From Bradyrhizobium sp. SRL28 (lineage in GTDB: Bacteria > Pseudomonadota > Alphaproteobacteria > Rhizobiales > Xanthobacteraceae), in NCBI RefSeq assembly GCF_018596315.1, contig NZ_JAHEAG010000009.1, positions 1 through 64,000 of the forward strand: a stretch of 64,000 bases of DNA, in the 5' to 3' direction. Shown piece by piece: positions 17,581 through 25,903 of this stretch. The position numbers and the translations under genes are program-made. Below the pieces are notes generated by a model. It saw only the letters and a program-made list of their open reading frames with translations, had not been told where the DNA came from and ran no database searches. Numbering within the stretch: the stretch's first letter is position 1; each line of letters starts with the position of its first letter.

Positions 17581-18789
17581 ATGCCTCTCGCAACTAAATT
17601 TCCGGCCTCCACGAGCCGACTTCCTTTGCTCGCCCTCGCGTTGGCTTCGTTTGGGATCGGCACAACCGAATTCGTGATCATGGGACTGTTGCCCGATGTT
17701 GCCGGCGATCTTGGCGTCACGATCCCGCACGCCGGTCTCCTTGTGACCGGATATGCGTTGAGCGTGGCATTCGGGTCTCCTTTCCTTGCCATTGCAACGG
17801 CAAGAATGGACCGGCGGAGGGCGTTGCTTTTGCTGATCGGCATCTTCATTTTCGGCAACCTGCTTTGCGCGCTGGCTCCGAATTATGCCCTGTTGATGGC
17901 CGCGCGAATCGCAACGGCACTTTGTCACGGCGCATTCTTCGGACTCGGCGCTGTCGTCGCCGCCGCCCTGGTGCCGGAGCAGAAAAAGGCCCAAGCGATC
18001 GCAATGATGTTCGCCGGTCTCACCCTCGCCAATGTGCTAGGCGTTCCGTTTGGCACCGCACTCGGCGAAGCCGTCGGCTGGCGGAATACATTTTGGGCCG
18101 TGGTTGTCATCGGCTTCGCCGCGGCATTTACCCTTTACGCCTGGCTGCCGCGCGACATACCCGCTCCCCGCATGCAGTTCATCCACGAAGCAAGGTCGCT
18201 TGGCAGCACGCAGGTGATTTTAGCAATGCTGATCAGCATGGCGGTGTCTGCAAGCCTCTTCAGTGTCTTCACTTACATCACCCCGATTCTGGAGAACGTG
18301 ACAGTGATCTCGCCGCACGAGGTCACGTTCATGCTGCTGCTGTTCGGCACTGGACTCACGGCGGGTAATTTCATTGGAGGGTGGCTCGGCGACTGGAAGC
18401 TGATGCCGTCAGTGATCGGCATCTTGGCGTTGCTGATTCCGGTCTTGGGCCTGTTCACGCTTACGACCGCATCGCTGGTGCCGGCGGCCGCGACGGTCTT
18501 CTGCTGGGGTTTCCTGGCGTTCGCCCTGGTCTCCCCATTGCAGATGCGCGTCGTCAACGAGGCAGCGCAGGCACCCAATCTCGCCTCTACCCTCAATCAG
18601 GGTGCATTCAACCTTGGCAACGCCGCAGGCGCCTGGGTCGGCGGTCTCGCCCTGACCGACGGTCTGGCCTATCGCGAGTTGCCGTGGATCGGCGCGGCTC
18701 TTGCCGCTGTCGCCCTCACACTCAGCTTTCTGTCCCGTCGGCTCGACGTAAAGGCGTCCGTCGCCGGTGCGCCGGAAGGCGCGCGATGA
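17581..18789 (+). CDS. MFS efflux transporter, DHA1 family (AraJ/YdhP-like)
   Basis: A 402-residue inner-membrane protein with 12 hydrophobic helices. The N-terminal FGIGTTEFVIMGLLP is the signature of the sugar-efflux/AraJ subgroup of the DHA1 family, and a DRRRALLLL loop after TM2 fits the MFS motif A position. Proton-driven export of small molecules is expected; substrate unknown. The ribosome-binding site is weak (no clear GGAG before the ATG). Tandem 19-bp boxes lie upstream, linking it to the same putative regulon as the RND pump. Confidence 0.85.
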   Translation: MPLATKFPASTSRLPLLALALASFGIGTTEFVIMGLLPDVAGDLGVTIPHAGLLVTGYALSVAFGSPFLAIATARMDRRRALLLLIGIFIFGNLLCALAPNYALLMAARIATALCHGAFFGLGAVVAAALVPEQKKAQAIAMMFAGLTLANVLGVPFGTALGEAVGWRNTFWAVVVIGFAAAFTLYAWLPRDIPAPRMQFIHEARSLGSTQVILAMLISMAVSASLFSVFTYITPILENVTVISPHEVTFMLLLFGTGLTAGNFIGGWLGDWKLMPSVIGILALLIPVLGLFTLTTASLVPAAATVFCWGFLAFALVSPLQMRVVNEAAQAPNLASTLNQGAFNLGNAAGAWVGGLALTDGLAYRELPWIGAALAAVALTLSFLSRRLDVKASVAGAPEGAR

Positions 18790-18902
18790 CATCTGCGCTA
18801 CCGCAAATTTTCTCGCCGACGCATCTGGTATCGGACCAAGTAGTCAAGCACCTTGGGCTTACTAACACTGATCGGCCTGTGTTGAGCGGCGATTGGAGGC
18901 TA

Positions 18903-19111
18903 TCAGCCTAAGCCAGAGGCGGCGCTTCCGTTATACAGCCACTGCCGGGTCTCTTCGTCGGTCCATCCCGGAACCGCGAATCGCGGCGAGGGAGCAGTAA
19001 CATGTTGGACCGGGTGAAGTGACCCGCAGGCGGTTTGAAGTGATGCACCGTGGCGGCGTTGGCAGAAGCGCACAAAGTGGTCAGTAGGCCCATGGCCAGA
19101 ACAGTTCGCAT
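18903..19111 (-). pseudogene. Small secreted protein, one base deleted
   Basis: Starts with a signal peptide (MRTVLAMGLLTTLCASANA) and continues in frame to about RRDSR. After one missing base near 18970 the sequence reads FAVPGWTDEETRQWLYNGSA and stops at 18903. The combined 69-residue protein with the WTDEET-QWLYN-S block is of a kind common in Bradyrhizobium. Function unknown. No gene is seen in 19112-19351 apart from the box at 19249. Confidence 0.55.
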
Positions 19112-19248
19112 CGTACTTGCTCAGTTATCATGGATGTCACGCCGACTATGTGCGCACTGGTGGCCACCGCGCCAAGCCGTAGCGGCTTCACGATTGGGTC
19201 GAATGCCTTTGATGCCGCTTGGCTCGCGTGCCTGTCAAAACGCACGGA

Positions 19249-19267
19249 ATAAACTTCAATTTAATGG
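19249..19267 (+). promoter_or_regulatory. 19-bp box (gene 19352)
   Basis: Reads ATAAACTTCAATTTAATGG. It is followed, seven bases on, by GGATTGCGAACCTACATCA, the flank shared with boxes 1695 and 22470. The next start codon (GTG 19352) is 84 bp away. Confidence 0.55.
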
Positions 19268-19351
19268 TGTCGGCGGATTGCGAACCTACATCAACTTCAC
19301 GCACATCGACCAACGAATTGGGCCGAACGATCAAGAGAAAGGACCGGCGCG

Positions 19352-19849
19352 GTGATACCCCCGATAGTAACGCTAATCGTCGCAGTCGTAGGTACGGCTG
19401 GTATCCTCCTTAACGACTTCGGCCCAGGCAACGCCTCGCAGGGTAGTAGCAACGCGGGGATAATCACAGCCGCGGCGGTGTCGAGGGTCGGCGCAATCGA
19501 AATCCCCTTCGGAGCTGCCCGCCGGCCGGCGCTAACGAAGAGTCTCGGCATGAAAAAGCTTTCCGTTCTTTGCATCGCCCTTTGCGTTGGCCTTTCAACC
19601 ACCGCGGCGTTCGCCCGCGGCGGCATGGGAGGAGCGCATGGCATGGGATCGTCTCATATGGGCATGATGGGTATGTCCATGATGGGCGGCGCGTTCGGCA
19701 CCACCGCTGCGGCGCCCGGCACCAACTCGTCGGGCACTGCGCTTTCGTCAGATGGCGTGGGCCACCCCATGCTTGACACCAAGCCCGCTATCGACCCTGA
19801 AGACGCGAAGGTCGACAAAATGATAAATTCGATCTGCCGGGGATGTTGA
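19352..19849 (+). CDS. Met/Gly-rich secreted protein, with upstream in-frame membrane segment
   Basis: Two starts are possible. GTG 19352 (AAAGGA upstream) gives 165 residues beginning with one hydrophobic helix (VTLIVAVVGTAGILLNDFGP). ATG 19550 (GAAGAG upstream) gives 99 residues with its own signal peptide (MKKLSVLCIALCVGLSTTAA) followed by Met/Gly/His-rich HGMGSSHMGMMGMSMMGG and an end KMINSICRGC. I think these were two genes, a short membrane protein and a secreted one, now in one frame because no stop intervenes. The methionine/histidine run suggests copper or silver binding, as inference only. Confidence 0.55.
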   Translation: MIPPIVTLIVAVVGTAGILLNDFGPGNASQGSSNAGIITAAAVSRVGAIEIPFGAARRPALTKSLGMKKLSVLCIALCVGLSTTAAFARGGMGGAHGMGSSHMGMMGMSMMGGAFGTTAAAPGTNSSGTALSSDGVGHPMLDTKPAIDPEDAKVDKMINSICRGC

Positions 19850-19895
19850 TGCCTCTGGCCTGGGGCGTTGCTACTGACCTCAAGGAATGTCAAAA

Positions 19896-20030
19896 ATGAT
19901 TGAAGCAGTCGCGGCATTTCTAACCCTGCTTAGCGCTGGTATCTTTGTCGCTCACGCGGTCGACGCTTACGCCCACATGGCGAAGGTCAATGAAGCGGTG
20001 CGCAATCGAGAAGATCACCAGTGCAGTTAA
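19896..20030 (+). CDS. 44-residue single-helix membrane protein
   Basis: Encodes MIEAVAAFLTLLSAGIFVAH, then AVDAYAHMAKVNEAV and a short polar tail. AAGGAA sits seven bases before the ATG. One helix spans residues 3-22. I recognise such MIE-AAFL-L-S-GIF-AHA-DAY peptides from Bradyrhizobium genomes. It follows the Met/Gly-rich gene by 46 bp and may share its transcript. Confidence 0.6.
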   Translation: MIEAVAAFLTLLSAGIFVAHAVDAYAHMAKVNEAVRNREDHQCS

Positions 20031-20558
20031 GTGTCGTCGTTTGCACACCCCGGTGGCGATTCTCCTTCACGGATGTTCGACTGCGGCAGGTCGGGGCAGC
20101 CTGTCGAGTTTGCCCATCCTTAAAGTGTAGCAGAGCGACGAACCTGGCCAACGTCCCCCCTCCGTGATCGATGACAAGCACCCCGAATTCTTCAAGACGT
20201 TTCATGGCGGAGCAGACGGTTCGCCGCGACAATCCGGTTGTGCGCGCGAGGAGCTTTTGACCAGCCAAAGCCCAATTGAAGCGCGGCGGGCCGGGTCTCG
20301 GTTGATGAACTGCAAGGCGATAATCAGGCCGATGAGCTTCTCAGAAGGGGAGAGTTCGGAGCCGATATCGATTCCATCCAGCGATCGCGAGCTTGTCGCC
20401 AGGGAATGGCTTCCCGAGGCAGCCCTTCCTACGCAGCGCTTCCGCGAAGCGGACTCACTTCGATCGTTCGATCGAGCTCGCCCCACCCTTCGTGTCAGCG
20501 TACGCTTGGAAGGCCTGTACACTTGATCAGGTCTGGACCGTTCGAATTCTGGCCCCAC
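19987..20558 (-). pseudogene. Helix-turn-helix protein, one base deleted
   Basis: The upstream frame has ELSPSEKLIGLIIALQFINR and the downstream frame has LAGQKLLARTTGLSRRTVCS then AMKRLEEFGVLVIDHGGG. Together these form a winged-helix (HTH_36-like) domain: helix, turn, recognition helix LSRRTV, wing. The switch is around 20275-20285 and fits loss of one base. The true N-terminus and C-terminus are uncertain; the last 44 bases overlap the membrane-peptide gene on the other strand. Confidence 0.55.
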
Positions 20559-20597
20559 ACTCCGGAGCCCGGAACGAACAGAATTGTGTACCTCCGC

Positions 20598-21221
20598 TCA
20601 GTCCAGGGATGCTGGCCCGCCCCATCCAGGAAGATAAATGGCTTCCTGACTCTTGGCAAACTTCATTGCCGTTATGAGTGCGCGATCAAAATCACGCTCA
20701 ATGAGCCTGCGTTTGATTCGCCGTCGCAGAAAGTCCGCCCACAGAAACTCGCTGAACGGTGTCGTATCTTTGGCGAATCCCCCCGCGCGCCTCAATTCGC
20801 CGGCCAGAGAGCGGAAAGGATCATCCACGAGGTCGCGCACCGATTTCGGAATATCCTTGTAGTCGCGACGACGACCCTTGTCGTCAAACGGATGCATCCA
20901 CCTGCGATTGTCGAGAACCCTCCAAAAAGTACCCGGGTCGACCATGCTAAGGTTGGCGACAACCGCAACTAACACATCTTTGACGCCCTCCTCGTGAAGT
21001 GCGCGCGTCAAATGATGATGATCAATAATATAAAGGCGATCACTTGGTCCCAGAATAACTGGAATCATGTGTTTGCCGAGAAACTCCGCAGCTTTCTTGC
21101 CCTTCTTCTCGCGCCAGCCTTTCCGCTTTCCCTCGACCTCGCGCATGCCTACGGTAATCTGGGTTGGGCGCAGGTCGGTGATACCTACCGGCTTAAGAAC
21201 GGGTTCGCGGACCGCCACCAT
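20598..21221 (-). CDS. ParB-like nuclease-fold protein (ParBc_2)
   Basis: A 207-residue protein. Residues 15-90 carry PVGITDLRPTQITVGMREVE, KVWRE-type basic loop, FLGKHMIPVILGP and LYIIDHHHLTRALHEEG. The I-D-HH-L-RA element is the diagnostic block of the ParB-like family PF08857, distantly related to Srx/ParB. Later residues are basic and helical. I moved the start to ATG 21221 because AGGAG lies six bases before it, while the ATG at 21236 has no site. It is not beside parA or an origin, so a role in partitioning is unlikely; nuclease or CTPase-like activity is possible. Confidence 0.75.
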   Translation of the reverse strand: MVAVREPVLKPVGITDLRPTQITVGMREVEGKRKGWREKKGKKAAEFLGKHMIPVILGPSDRLYIIDHHHLTRALHEEGVKDVLVAVVANLSMVDPGTFWRVLDNRRWMHPFDDKGRRRDYKDIPKSVRDLVDDPFRSLAGELRRAGGFAKDTTPFSEFLWADFLRRRIKRRLIERDFDRALITAMKFAKSQEAIYLPGWGGPASLD

Positions 21222-21569
21222 TGGATGCTCCTGCATATGTTGTCGCTTGTGTATCGCTGGGGACTAACGGCACGTCCGCTGGCTGGTCGAATACCTCGAT
21301 CATTGAGCCCGTTGGCAATCTCGCTGGGTTGATCGCGACCAAATTCCGCAGCGCAGCGAAATGACGCGATGGCCACAACCGGGCTCACGCGCCCGCTTGA
21401 ATTTTGAATGCTCAGCTGCGTGGGGCCGTACAAAGATTTCGGGCTGGTGGCAAATCGCTCCCAGCCCGAACTATTCGCACGCTTCCCACATTGCAGTGCC
21501 AGCGGCGCGTCCTCATCGATCGATCCGGGTTCGTTGCCTACCCGTTCAGCCAGATGCCGCGCCGACCTA

Positions 21570-21788
21570 TCAATAAGACGACGCGGGTTCGCACGGGGGT
21601 CTGGTGTAGGGGTCCGATGCAAATGCGCCGACGTCCGGAGCGCGGACGCAGCCACGCCCATCAAGGGCGCCACGCGGGACGCTGACGTCGGCCCCGTTGG
21701 CGACGTGCCGATACTCCCGAGCCATCGCGGGCGTGGTCAACATGGCTGCGGCGATCAGCCCAGCCGACAGAACTTTGAATCTTGTCAT
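21570..21788 (-). CDS. Small secreted protein with Cys pair
   Basis: A 72-residue protein: signal peptide (MTRFKVLSAGLIAAAMLTTP-AMA), then RHVANGADVSVPRGALDGR, CVRAPDVGAFASDPYTRPPC and EPASSY. The C-x-APRVGAFA-x-P-W-x-x-PCEP arrangement is a recurrent one in Bradyrhizobium secreted proteins. GGAGAA precedes the ATG. The two cysteines may pair in the periplasm. Function unknown. In 21237-21569 and 21789-22174 I see no gene. Confidence 0.65.
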   Translation of the reverse strand: MTRFKVLSAGLIAAAMLTTPAMAREYRHVANGADVSVPRGALDGRGCVRAPDVGAFASDPYTRPPCEPASSY

Positions 21789-22174
21789 CTCAGTTTCTCC
21801 ATTGGATACAGAAGCCAAAACATTTTGGCGTCTGCTTTGAAAATGAGTGGAGCGACCGGCGGTTTAAATGAAATATTTGTTTATAGTCGTTCACCGCTGC
21901 GCGAGGTCGGCGAGGGAACCGATCACAAATTTTGGCCCCGCGTTCGTCACGCGCCGTTGCGCGTGAACGCGCCATCGGCGGCTATCCGAGGAGAGTTCTT
22001 CAACGGTTTGCGAAAAGCGACCGGTTGCCGACATTCGGAGAGCACCTGTGGATCGGCGGGCAAGACGCCTGAAGCTCCGAACATGATGAACGATTGAAAC
22101 GGCCGCTCATGCCGTTCCATGTTGGCGTACGCGGCTCCGTCGGGCCAATTGACAGAAGCAGACCTTGCACGACT

Positions 22175-22268
22175 GCTTGGGTCTGTATTCGCGACCAGGT
22201 CGCGCCGGTAGCAAGTCGGCCAGGTCCGCCATGCCGCCGAAAGCGGAAAAAAATTCAAAGCATGAGCG
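22175..22268 (+). repeat. Dispersed repeat R2, copy 1
   Basis: This 94-bp segment matches 60056-60148 with about 80 percent identity by eye. Shared landmarks are GCTTGGGTC, TTCGCGACC, GTAGCAAGTC, GGCCAGGTCCGC, ATGCCGCCGAAAGCGGAA and TTCA-AGCAT-AGCGG. It contains the short hairpin CCGCCGAAAGCGG-like core. It looks non-coding and is of a type often seen between genes in this group. Confidence 0.6.
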
Positions 22269-22280
22269 GGTGGTCTCGTT

Positions 22281-22450
22281 CTATAACTCCGTGCCGCCGC
22301 CAAACAGCTCTTCGTAGTGGAACGGCGGCCGTGGCGGAACGGCGTAGTGAAAGGAGAAACCTTGAACATGTCGGCCCCAGCGACCGGGGGGAGCCACTGG
22401 GGCCGCGCTAGCAGTGCCTGTCTGAGGGAGAGCGGCACGATCCTGATGTA
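22281..22450 (-). pseudogene. Remnant of small secreted Pro-rich protein
   Basis: One minus-strand frame reads TASAAPVAPPGRWGRH, VQGFSFHYAVPPRPPFHYEE and LFGGGTEL before TAG at 22281. No start codon lies in that frame before it meets the 19-bp box at 22470, so a signal-peptide-coding start seems frameshifted away. The box points to it, as for neighbouring small secreted genes. Confidence 0.4.
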
Positions 22451-22469
22451 GGTTCGCAATCCGTCGGTC

Positions 22470-22488
22470 CCATTAAATTCTCTGTTAG
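22470..22488 (-). promoter_or_regulatory. 19-bp box (remnant 22281-22450)
   Basis: Minus strand reads CTAACAGAGAATTTAATGG, followed by GACCGAC and the shared flank GGATTGCGAACCTACATCA. Confidence 0.5.
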
Positions 22489-22733
22489 ATTCTCGGAGTG
22501 GCTTGCCATTGGCAGGCAGGATCCGCCGTTGTGAGCGCCGGCGGCTCCTTCTAAGACAGTGTGGGGCCCAAAATCTTTGCTGGCCGCCGGCCCCACGTTC
22601 TGCGGGTATTCGATCAGCAATTCTTGGACATATTCACATTGCGGACAGTCGAAGATTCGCATCAAGTGACTCCCGGGTTATGTTCGATCCGGGTTAGCAT
22701 CATATGGCCCTGACACTTGGGGCAATGAGGCGG
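22489..22733 (-). pseudogene. Small zinc-ribbon protein, frameshifted
   Basis: The first frame reads PPHCPKCQGHMMLTRIEHNP then stops at GVT. The next frame, starting at the overlapping TGATG (about 22660), reads MRIFDCPQCEYVQELLIEYP. Together they give two C-P-x-C knuckles (CPKC...CPQC), a small zinc ribbon of a common Bradyrhizobium type. One base seems lost at the junction. No start codon is seen before PPHC. The C-terminal reading frame runs on without a plausible natural end. Confidence 0.5.
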
Positions 22734-22753
22734 GCTTGATCGGAATTAGCTAC

Positions 22754-22777
22754 AAGGCCGCCAATCGAGGCGGCCTT
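22754..22777. terminator. Perfect 9-bp hairpin
   Basis: AAGGCCGCC and GGCGGCCTT surround a six-base loop AATCGA. No T run follows on either strand, so rho-independent termination would be weak. It overlaps the stop of the small minus-strand frame at 22776. Confidence 0.45.
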
Positions 22778-22889
22778 AGCGCGGCTCCATACTGGCGTCC
22801 ATCCTGAACACTTCGTACGCCCTCCCCGACTTCGCTGCCGTTTCGTCGTGACGGTCAAACCAAGGTTTATCGCAGACGACCAGAAGATG
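22776..22889 (-). CDS. Short C-terminal fragment, hypothetical
   Basis: An open frame without a standard start reads VVCDKPWFDRHDETAAKSGR then AYEVFRMDASMEPR and stop. The FDRHDETAAKSGRAYEVFRM core, with high GC at third positions, looks coding. I take it as a small gene or the end of a broken one. Function unknown. Confidence 0.35.
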   Translation of the reverse strand, partial: HLLVVCDKPWFDRHDETAAKSGRAYEVFRMDASMEPR

Positions 22890-23090
22890 TTATGCCGCAG
22901 AACGCAAGTGTGATGGAAGAAGCCACCCAAATCGAGCATGTTTCACGCAGAAGGCGCTGCGCTGAGCCGGGCCTCCGAGATCCGCAAAGTCTTGAATCGT
23001 GCGGACGGAGTCGATTTCCGTCTGCGAATCAGAGGCCTGGTTGGAACGCTTTAGTAAACTCGGACGAGCATCTCACACGGCAGGTTTATC

Positions 23091-23189
23091 ATGCACAATC
23101 ACGATTTGGTTTCCGATGGATTCCTCACGCTGACAGCCGCCAGCCTTGTGCTGCTGGGCTCGAGCTTGCTGGCTTTCGCGTTCAACTGA
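23091..23189 (+). CDS. 32-residue single-helix membrane peptide
   Basis: Encodes MHNHDLVSDGFLTLTAASLV and LLGSSLLAFAFN, a polar His-containing start followed by one hydrophobic helix to the C-terminus. AGG lies about eight bases before the ATG. It is short, so the evidence is only composition and start context. It precedes the bfd gene by about 200 bp, in which I see nothing else. Confidence 0.45.
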   Translation: MHNHDLVSDGFLTLTAASLVLLGSSLLAFAFN

Positions 23190-23386
23190 GGGACGTTCTC
23201 GCCTATCGCAACGATTGCCGACGGACTCGATTGCGCATCCCCGTGAATGCACCACTCGTGTTCCTTTTGTCTCGCTGCCGCCCGTACGATCGTAACGCCA
23301 CCTTTCGCAGATTTCGATCAACTTGCGAAACTTCTCAATGACGCAAGCGACGTCCGGGAAGCATCACAGACCGGGCCCGCCTCCAA

Positions 23387-23656
23387 ATGATCGTTTGTTC
23401 CTGCAACGTCCTCAGCGACCACGACGTCCGCAATGCCATGAACGGCAGCGGGTCCTTGCCACGAAATGCCAGGCAGCTCTATGGCTGCCTTGGTTGCAGC
23501 GCCGATTGCGGTCGTTGCGCGCGCACTATCAACACCATCATCGAAGAGGCACTCAGTCCCTGCGTCAAGGCGTGCCGTGCCAGCTGCCCGCAGAGCCAGG
23601 AGGCGGCCTCACGCACAAAGACGCGCGCGTTGGCCCGGGCATTACGCGAGAGCTAG
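23387..23656 (+). CDS. bfd: Bacterioferritin-associated ferredoxin
   Basis: An 89-residue protein starting MIVCSCNVLSDHDVRNAMNG, with CLGCSADCGRCARTI about 30 residues later. The C-x-C...C-x-x-C set binds a [2Fe-2S] cluster in the Bfd fold. Bfd passes electrons to bacterioferritin to release stored iron. The C-terminal extension past residue 65 (extra cysteines, then basic SRTKTRALARALRES) is longer than in most Bfds. No bacterioferritin gene is adjacent. The start has no clear ribosome-binding site. Confidence 0.8.
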   Translation: MIVCSCNVLSDHDVRNAMNGSGSLPRNARQLYGCLGCSADCGRCARTINTIIEEALSPCVKACRASCPQSQEAASRTKTRALARALRES

Positions 23657-24159
23657 GCAAGGTAGGCGACGGGGACGGTTCCGCGATCGCTGCAATCCCT
23701 GTCAGAAATTCTCGTCACTCTGATCGCCCATCGATCATTTTCGGTCTTCCGGCTAGCGGACATTCTCGGGATCAGTCGGCAAGTATCAACGGCGCCATGT
23801 GTGGACTGCTCCGGGTTGGCAAGAACCTTCTTTACGTCGCAGGCTCTTTCGGTGCAACCATGTGTTCGGTTTGCAGGTGCGGTTCACATGACCACTGGCC
23901 ATAATGCTCCCCGCGGATCAGGTTCCGGTTAAAAGCGCGCATTCGATGATGCGACCGCACAAGTGGGTTGTCCCGATCGCCGGATCGACCGGCTCTGCAT
24001 TACGCACGGTCGGCCTCCCGACCTTCACATCACGCCGGTTCCGGCGCGATCTCGTTACGCCGCAAGGGCGACGGGTTGCTTGCATCGCTCGCCTTCAGCC
24101 ATGCACTACCGCCTGAAAATCGAAGCCGCGGTGAACCCGCAGCAAAGGCGGGAGCTTCG
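23657..24159. other. Gene-poor stretch after bfd
   Basis: I find no supportable gene in these 500 bp. Short frames such as ADILGISRQVSTAPC (plus, around 23755) hint at a decayed regulator, but nothing continuous remains. Confidence 0.35.
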
Positions 24160-25185
24160 TCAGTGCGGCAAAAGGGATTTCGCATCCGCTGAAGCCCGGG
24201 ATGGAAAGCGCTCCGCGCGACGGCCCCACCGCTTAGCCAGCGCCGCGCAGACCATCAGCTGGATCTGATGGAAGATCATGAGGGGAAGGATGGCCGCGCC
24301 CACGGCGTGCGAAGCGAAGATCACCTTGGCTATGATGATACCCTGAGACAAGCTCTTCTTCGAGCCGCAGAAGACGATGGTTACCCGGTCGGCATGCTCG
24401 AAGCCCAGCCATTTGCTGACCAGCGCGGTGGTGATCAGCGCGGCCGCCAGGAGGACGCCGTCTGCGACTAGCAGCCCGGCCAGCGCCGAAGGCGGAACCT
24501 GGCGCCACAGGCCTTCGCCTAACGCCTCGCTAAAGGCTGAATAGACGATGAGCAGGATCGAGCCTTGGTCAACCCCGCTAACGATGCTCTCGTTGCGCTG
24601 GATCCATCCGCCAATCAACGGCCGTAGAAGCTGCCCGCAGACGAAGGGCACGAGCAGCTGCAGCACGATTTCGCCGACGGTTCGCCAGCCCGAACCCATT
24701 CCGACATGGCTCGAGAGCACGAGGCTTACCACCAGCGGCGTGACGAAGATGCCGGTGATGCTCGAGGCCGAGGCGCTGCAGACCGCCGCCGGGACGTTGC
24801 CCTTCGCCATGGCCGTGAAGGCGATTGAGGATTGGACCGTGGACGGCAGGGTGCAGAGAAATAGGATACCGGCATAGAGCGTGGGCGTCACGAGTGGAGA
24901 CAGGAGCGGTTTGAACGCCAGGCCGAACAGCGGAAACACGACAAATGTAATCAATAGCACCAGGACGTGTAGCCGCCAGTGACTTGCCGCCGCGATCACG
25001 GCTTCACGCGACAGCTCTGCCCCATGCAGGAAAAACAGCAGGGCGATGGCGACGTTGGTGAGATCATCTACGGTCGCCGCCGCCGCGCCGCGGCACGGCA
25101 GGAGGCTCGCTGCGACGAGCGTCCCGATCAGCGACAGGGTGAAGTTGTCAGACTTGGGGCGGGACATGCTAGTAATCTGATTCAT
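24160..25185 (-). CDS. Bile acid:sodium symporter family transporter (YfeH-like)
   Basis: A 341-residue membrane protein with about ten hydrophobic segments. LTNVAIALLFFLHGAELSRE, LCTLPSTVQSSIAFTAMAKG and TIVFCGSKKSLSQGIIIAK match the SLC10-like YfeH subgroup (PF13593): the LP-S--QS-I-FT--A-GN block is the crossover region with the substrate site. Function in bacteria is poorly known; sodium-coupled uptake of an organic anion is the usual guess. ATG 25185 has GGGA upstream; an ATG six codons later is possible. Confidence 0.8.
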   Translation of the reverse strand: MNQITSMSRPKSDNFTLSLIGTLVAASLLPCRGAAAATVDDLTNVAIALLFFLHGAELSREAVIAAASHWRLHVLVLLITFVVFPLFGLAFKPLLSPLVTPTLYAGILFLCTLPSTVQSSIAFTAMAKGNVPAAVCSASASSITGIFVTPLVVSLVLSSHVGMGSGWRTVGEIVLQLLVPFVCGQLLRPLIGGWIQRNESIVSGVDQGSILLIVYSAFSEALGEGLWRQVPPSALAGLLVADGVLLAAALITTALVSKWLGFEHADRVTIVFCGSKKSLSQGIIIAKVIFASHAVGAAILPLMIFHQIQLMVCAALAKRWGRRAERFPSRASADAKSLLPH

Positions 25186-25369
25186 TCAGGCGATTCCCAA
25201 AACTTGCTCCAGCCTGTCTGGCCGTGAAATCGGACCTCCTTCACTCGGCCTTCGAGCAGCGACCGGAAACCGGCTAGCTCGTCCTGGAAGGCTTATCAAG
25301 CCGAACGCCCGCTCCGGGTCAGACTCGAATGCCTGACCGCAAAGCGCGCTTCACCTCGGGACACCAACC

Positions 25370-25500
25370 TTAGCTCATGCCCGGCCACCCGAGTTCGAGG
25401 TCTTTCGCGGCACTGGAAACATACCCCAGTGAGAACAGCTGATCCATTCGTCGTTATCGATCGCGAACGCAGACCGTGATGCGATTACCGTCAACTTCAT
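25370..25500 (-). pseudogene. Small secreted protein, one base deleted
   Basis: AAGGAGACAACC precedes ATG 25500. The first frame gives MKLTVIASRSAFAIDNDE; the second gives MDQLFSLGYVSSAAKDLELG then WPGMS and stop. One missing base around 25450 joins them to a 44-residue product. The 19-bp box lies 55 bp before the start. Confidence 0.5.
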
Positions 25501-25555
25501 GGTTGTCTCCTTTGTTGTGCGAACATTTTTCAGATAGGAGACGCCCAAACCGTCA

Positions 25556-25574
25556 CCATTAAAATCTTGTTTAG
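25556..25574 (-). promoter_or_regulatory. 19-bp box (small gene 25370-25500)
   Basis: Minus strand reads CTAAACAAGATTTTAATGG. Upstream of it, CGTTCCTGCCACGC resembles the flank of the box at 32002 (CGCCACGC before CTAAA, and GAACG-GC-TGCA further out). Confidence 0.55.
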
Positions 25575-25903
25575 GCGTGGCAGGAACGATGCAAGCACGT
25601 TCAGCAGCCGCGTCGCGCGAAAGGGCCAATGTCCGTGTTGGTCATTAGCGAAAGCCTATGCCGCTCTGAACGGTGTCCGCGGTACCCAACAAACAGATCC
25701 TTCGCGCGGCCCTTCCGCAAATTGCCGTGCCGCGCAATTTGCCACGCGTCGACATCGATGGGACGCCTTCACACTACGGCCGCGCTTGTGCCGTCCGCCT
25801 CGCACCAATTCGAGGATGCGCCTGGAAGGAATTGCTCGCGGCCACTCACAAGAAGGATAAGTATTGGAAGCGCAGAAGGCAAAAGCGATGCAAATTGCGC
25901 GCT

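Noticed and set aside
20598-21221. ParB-like protein as sign of a plasmid or integrative element origin
   Set aside because: No ParA, replication gene, parS-like repeats or attachment sites are visible nearby, and this ParB-like family is not the segregation one.
21947-22459. A 170-codon minus-strand frame starting MRTYIRIV
   Set aside because: It crosses repeat R2 and mixes frames; only the alternative frame ending LFGGGTEL looks coding.
25584-25601. GGAAC...CGTT as an EcfG-type general-stress promoter
   Set aside because: Spacing between the elements is 10 bases; EcfG promoters need about 16-18.
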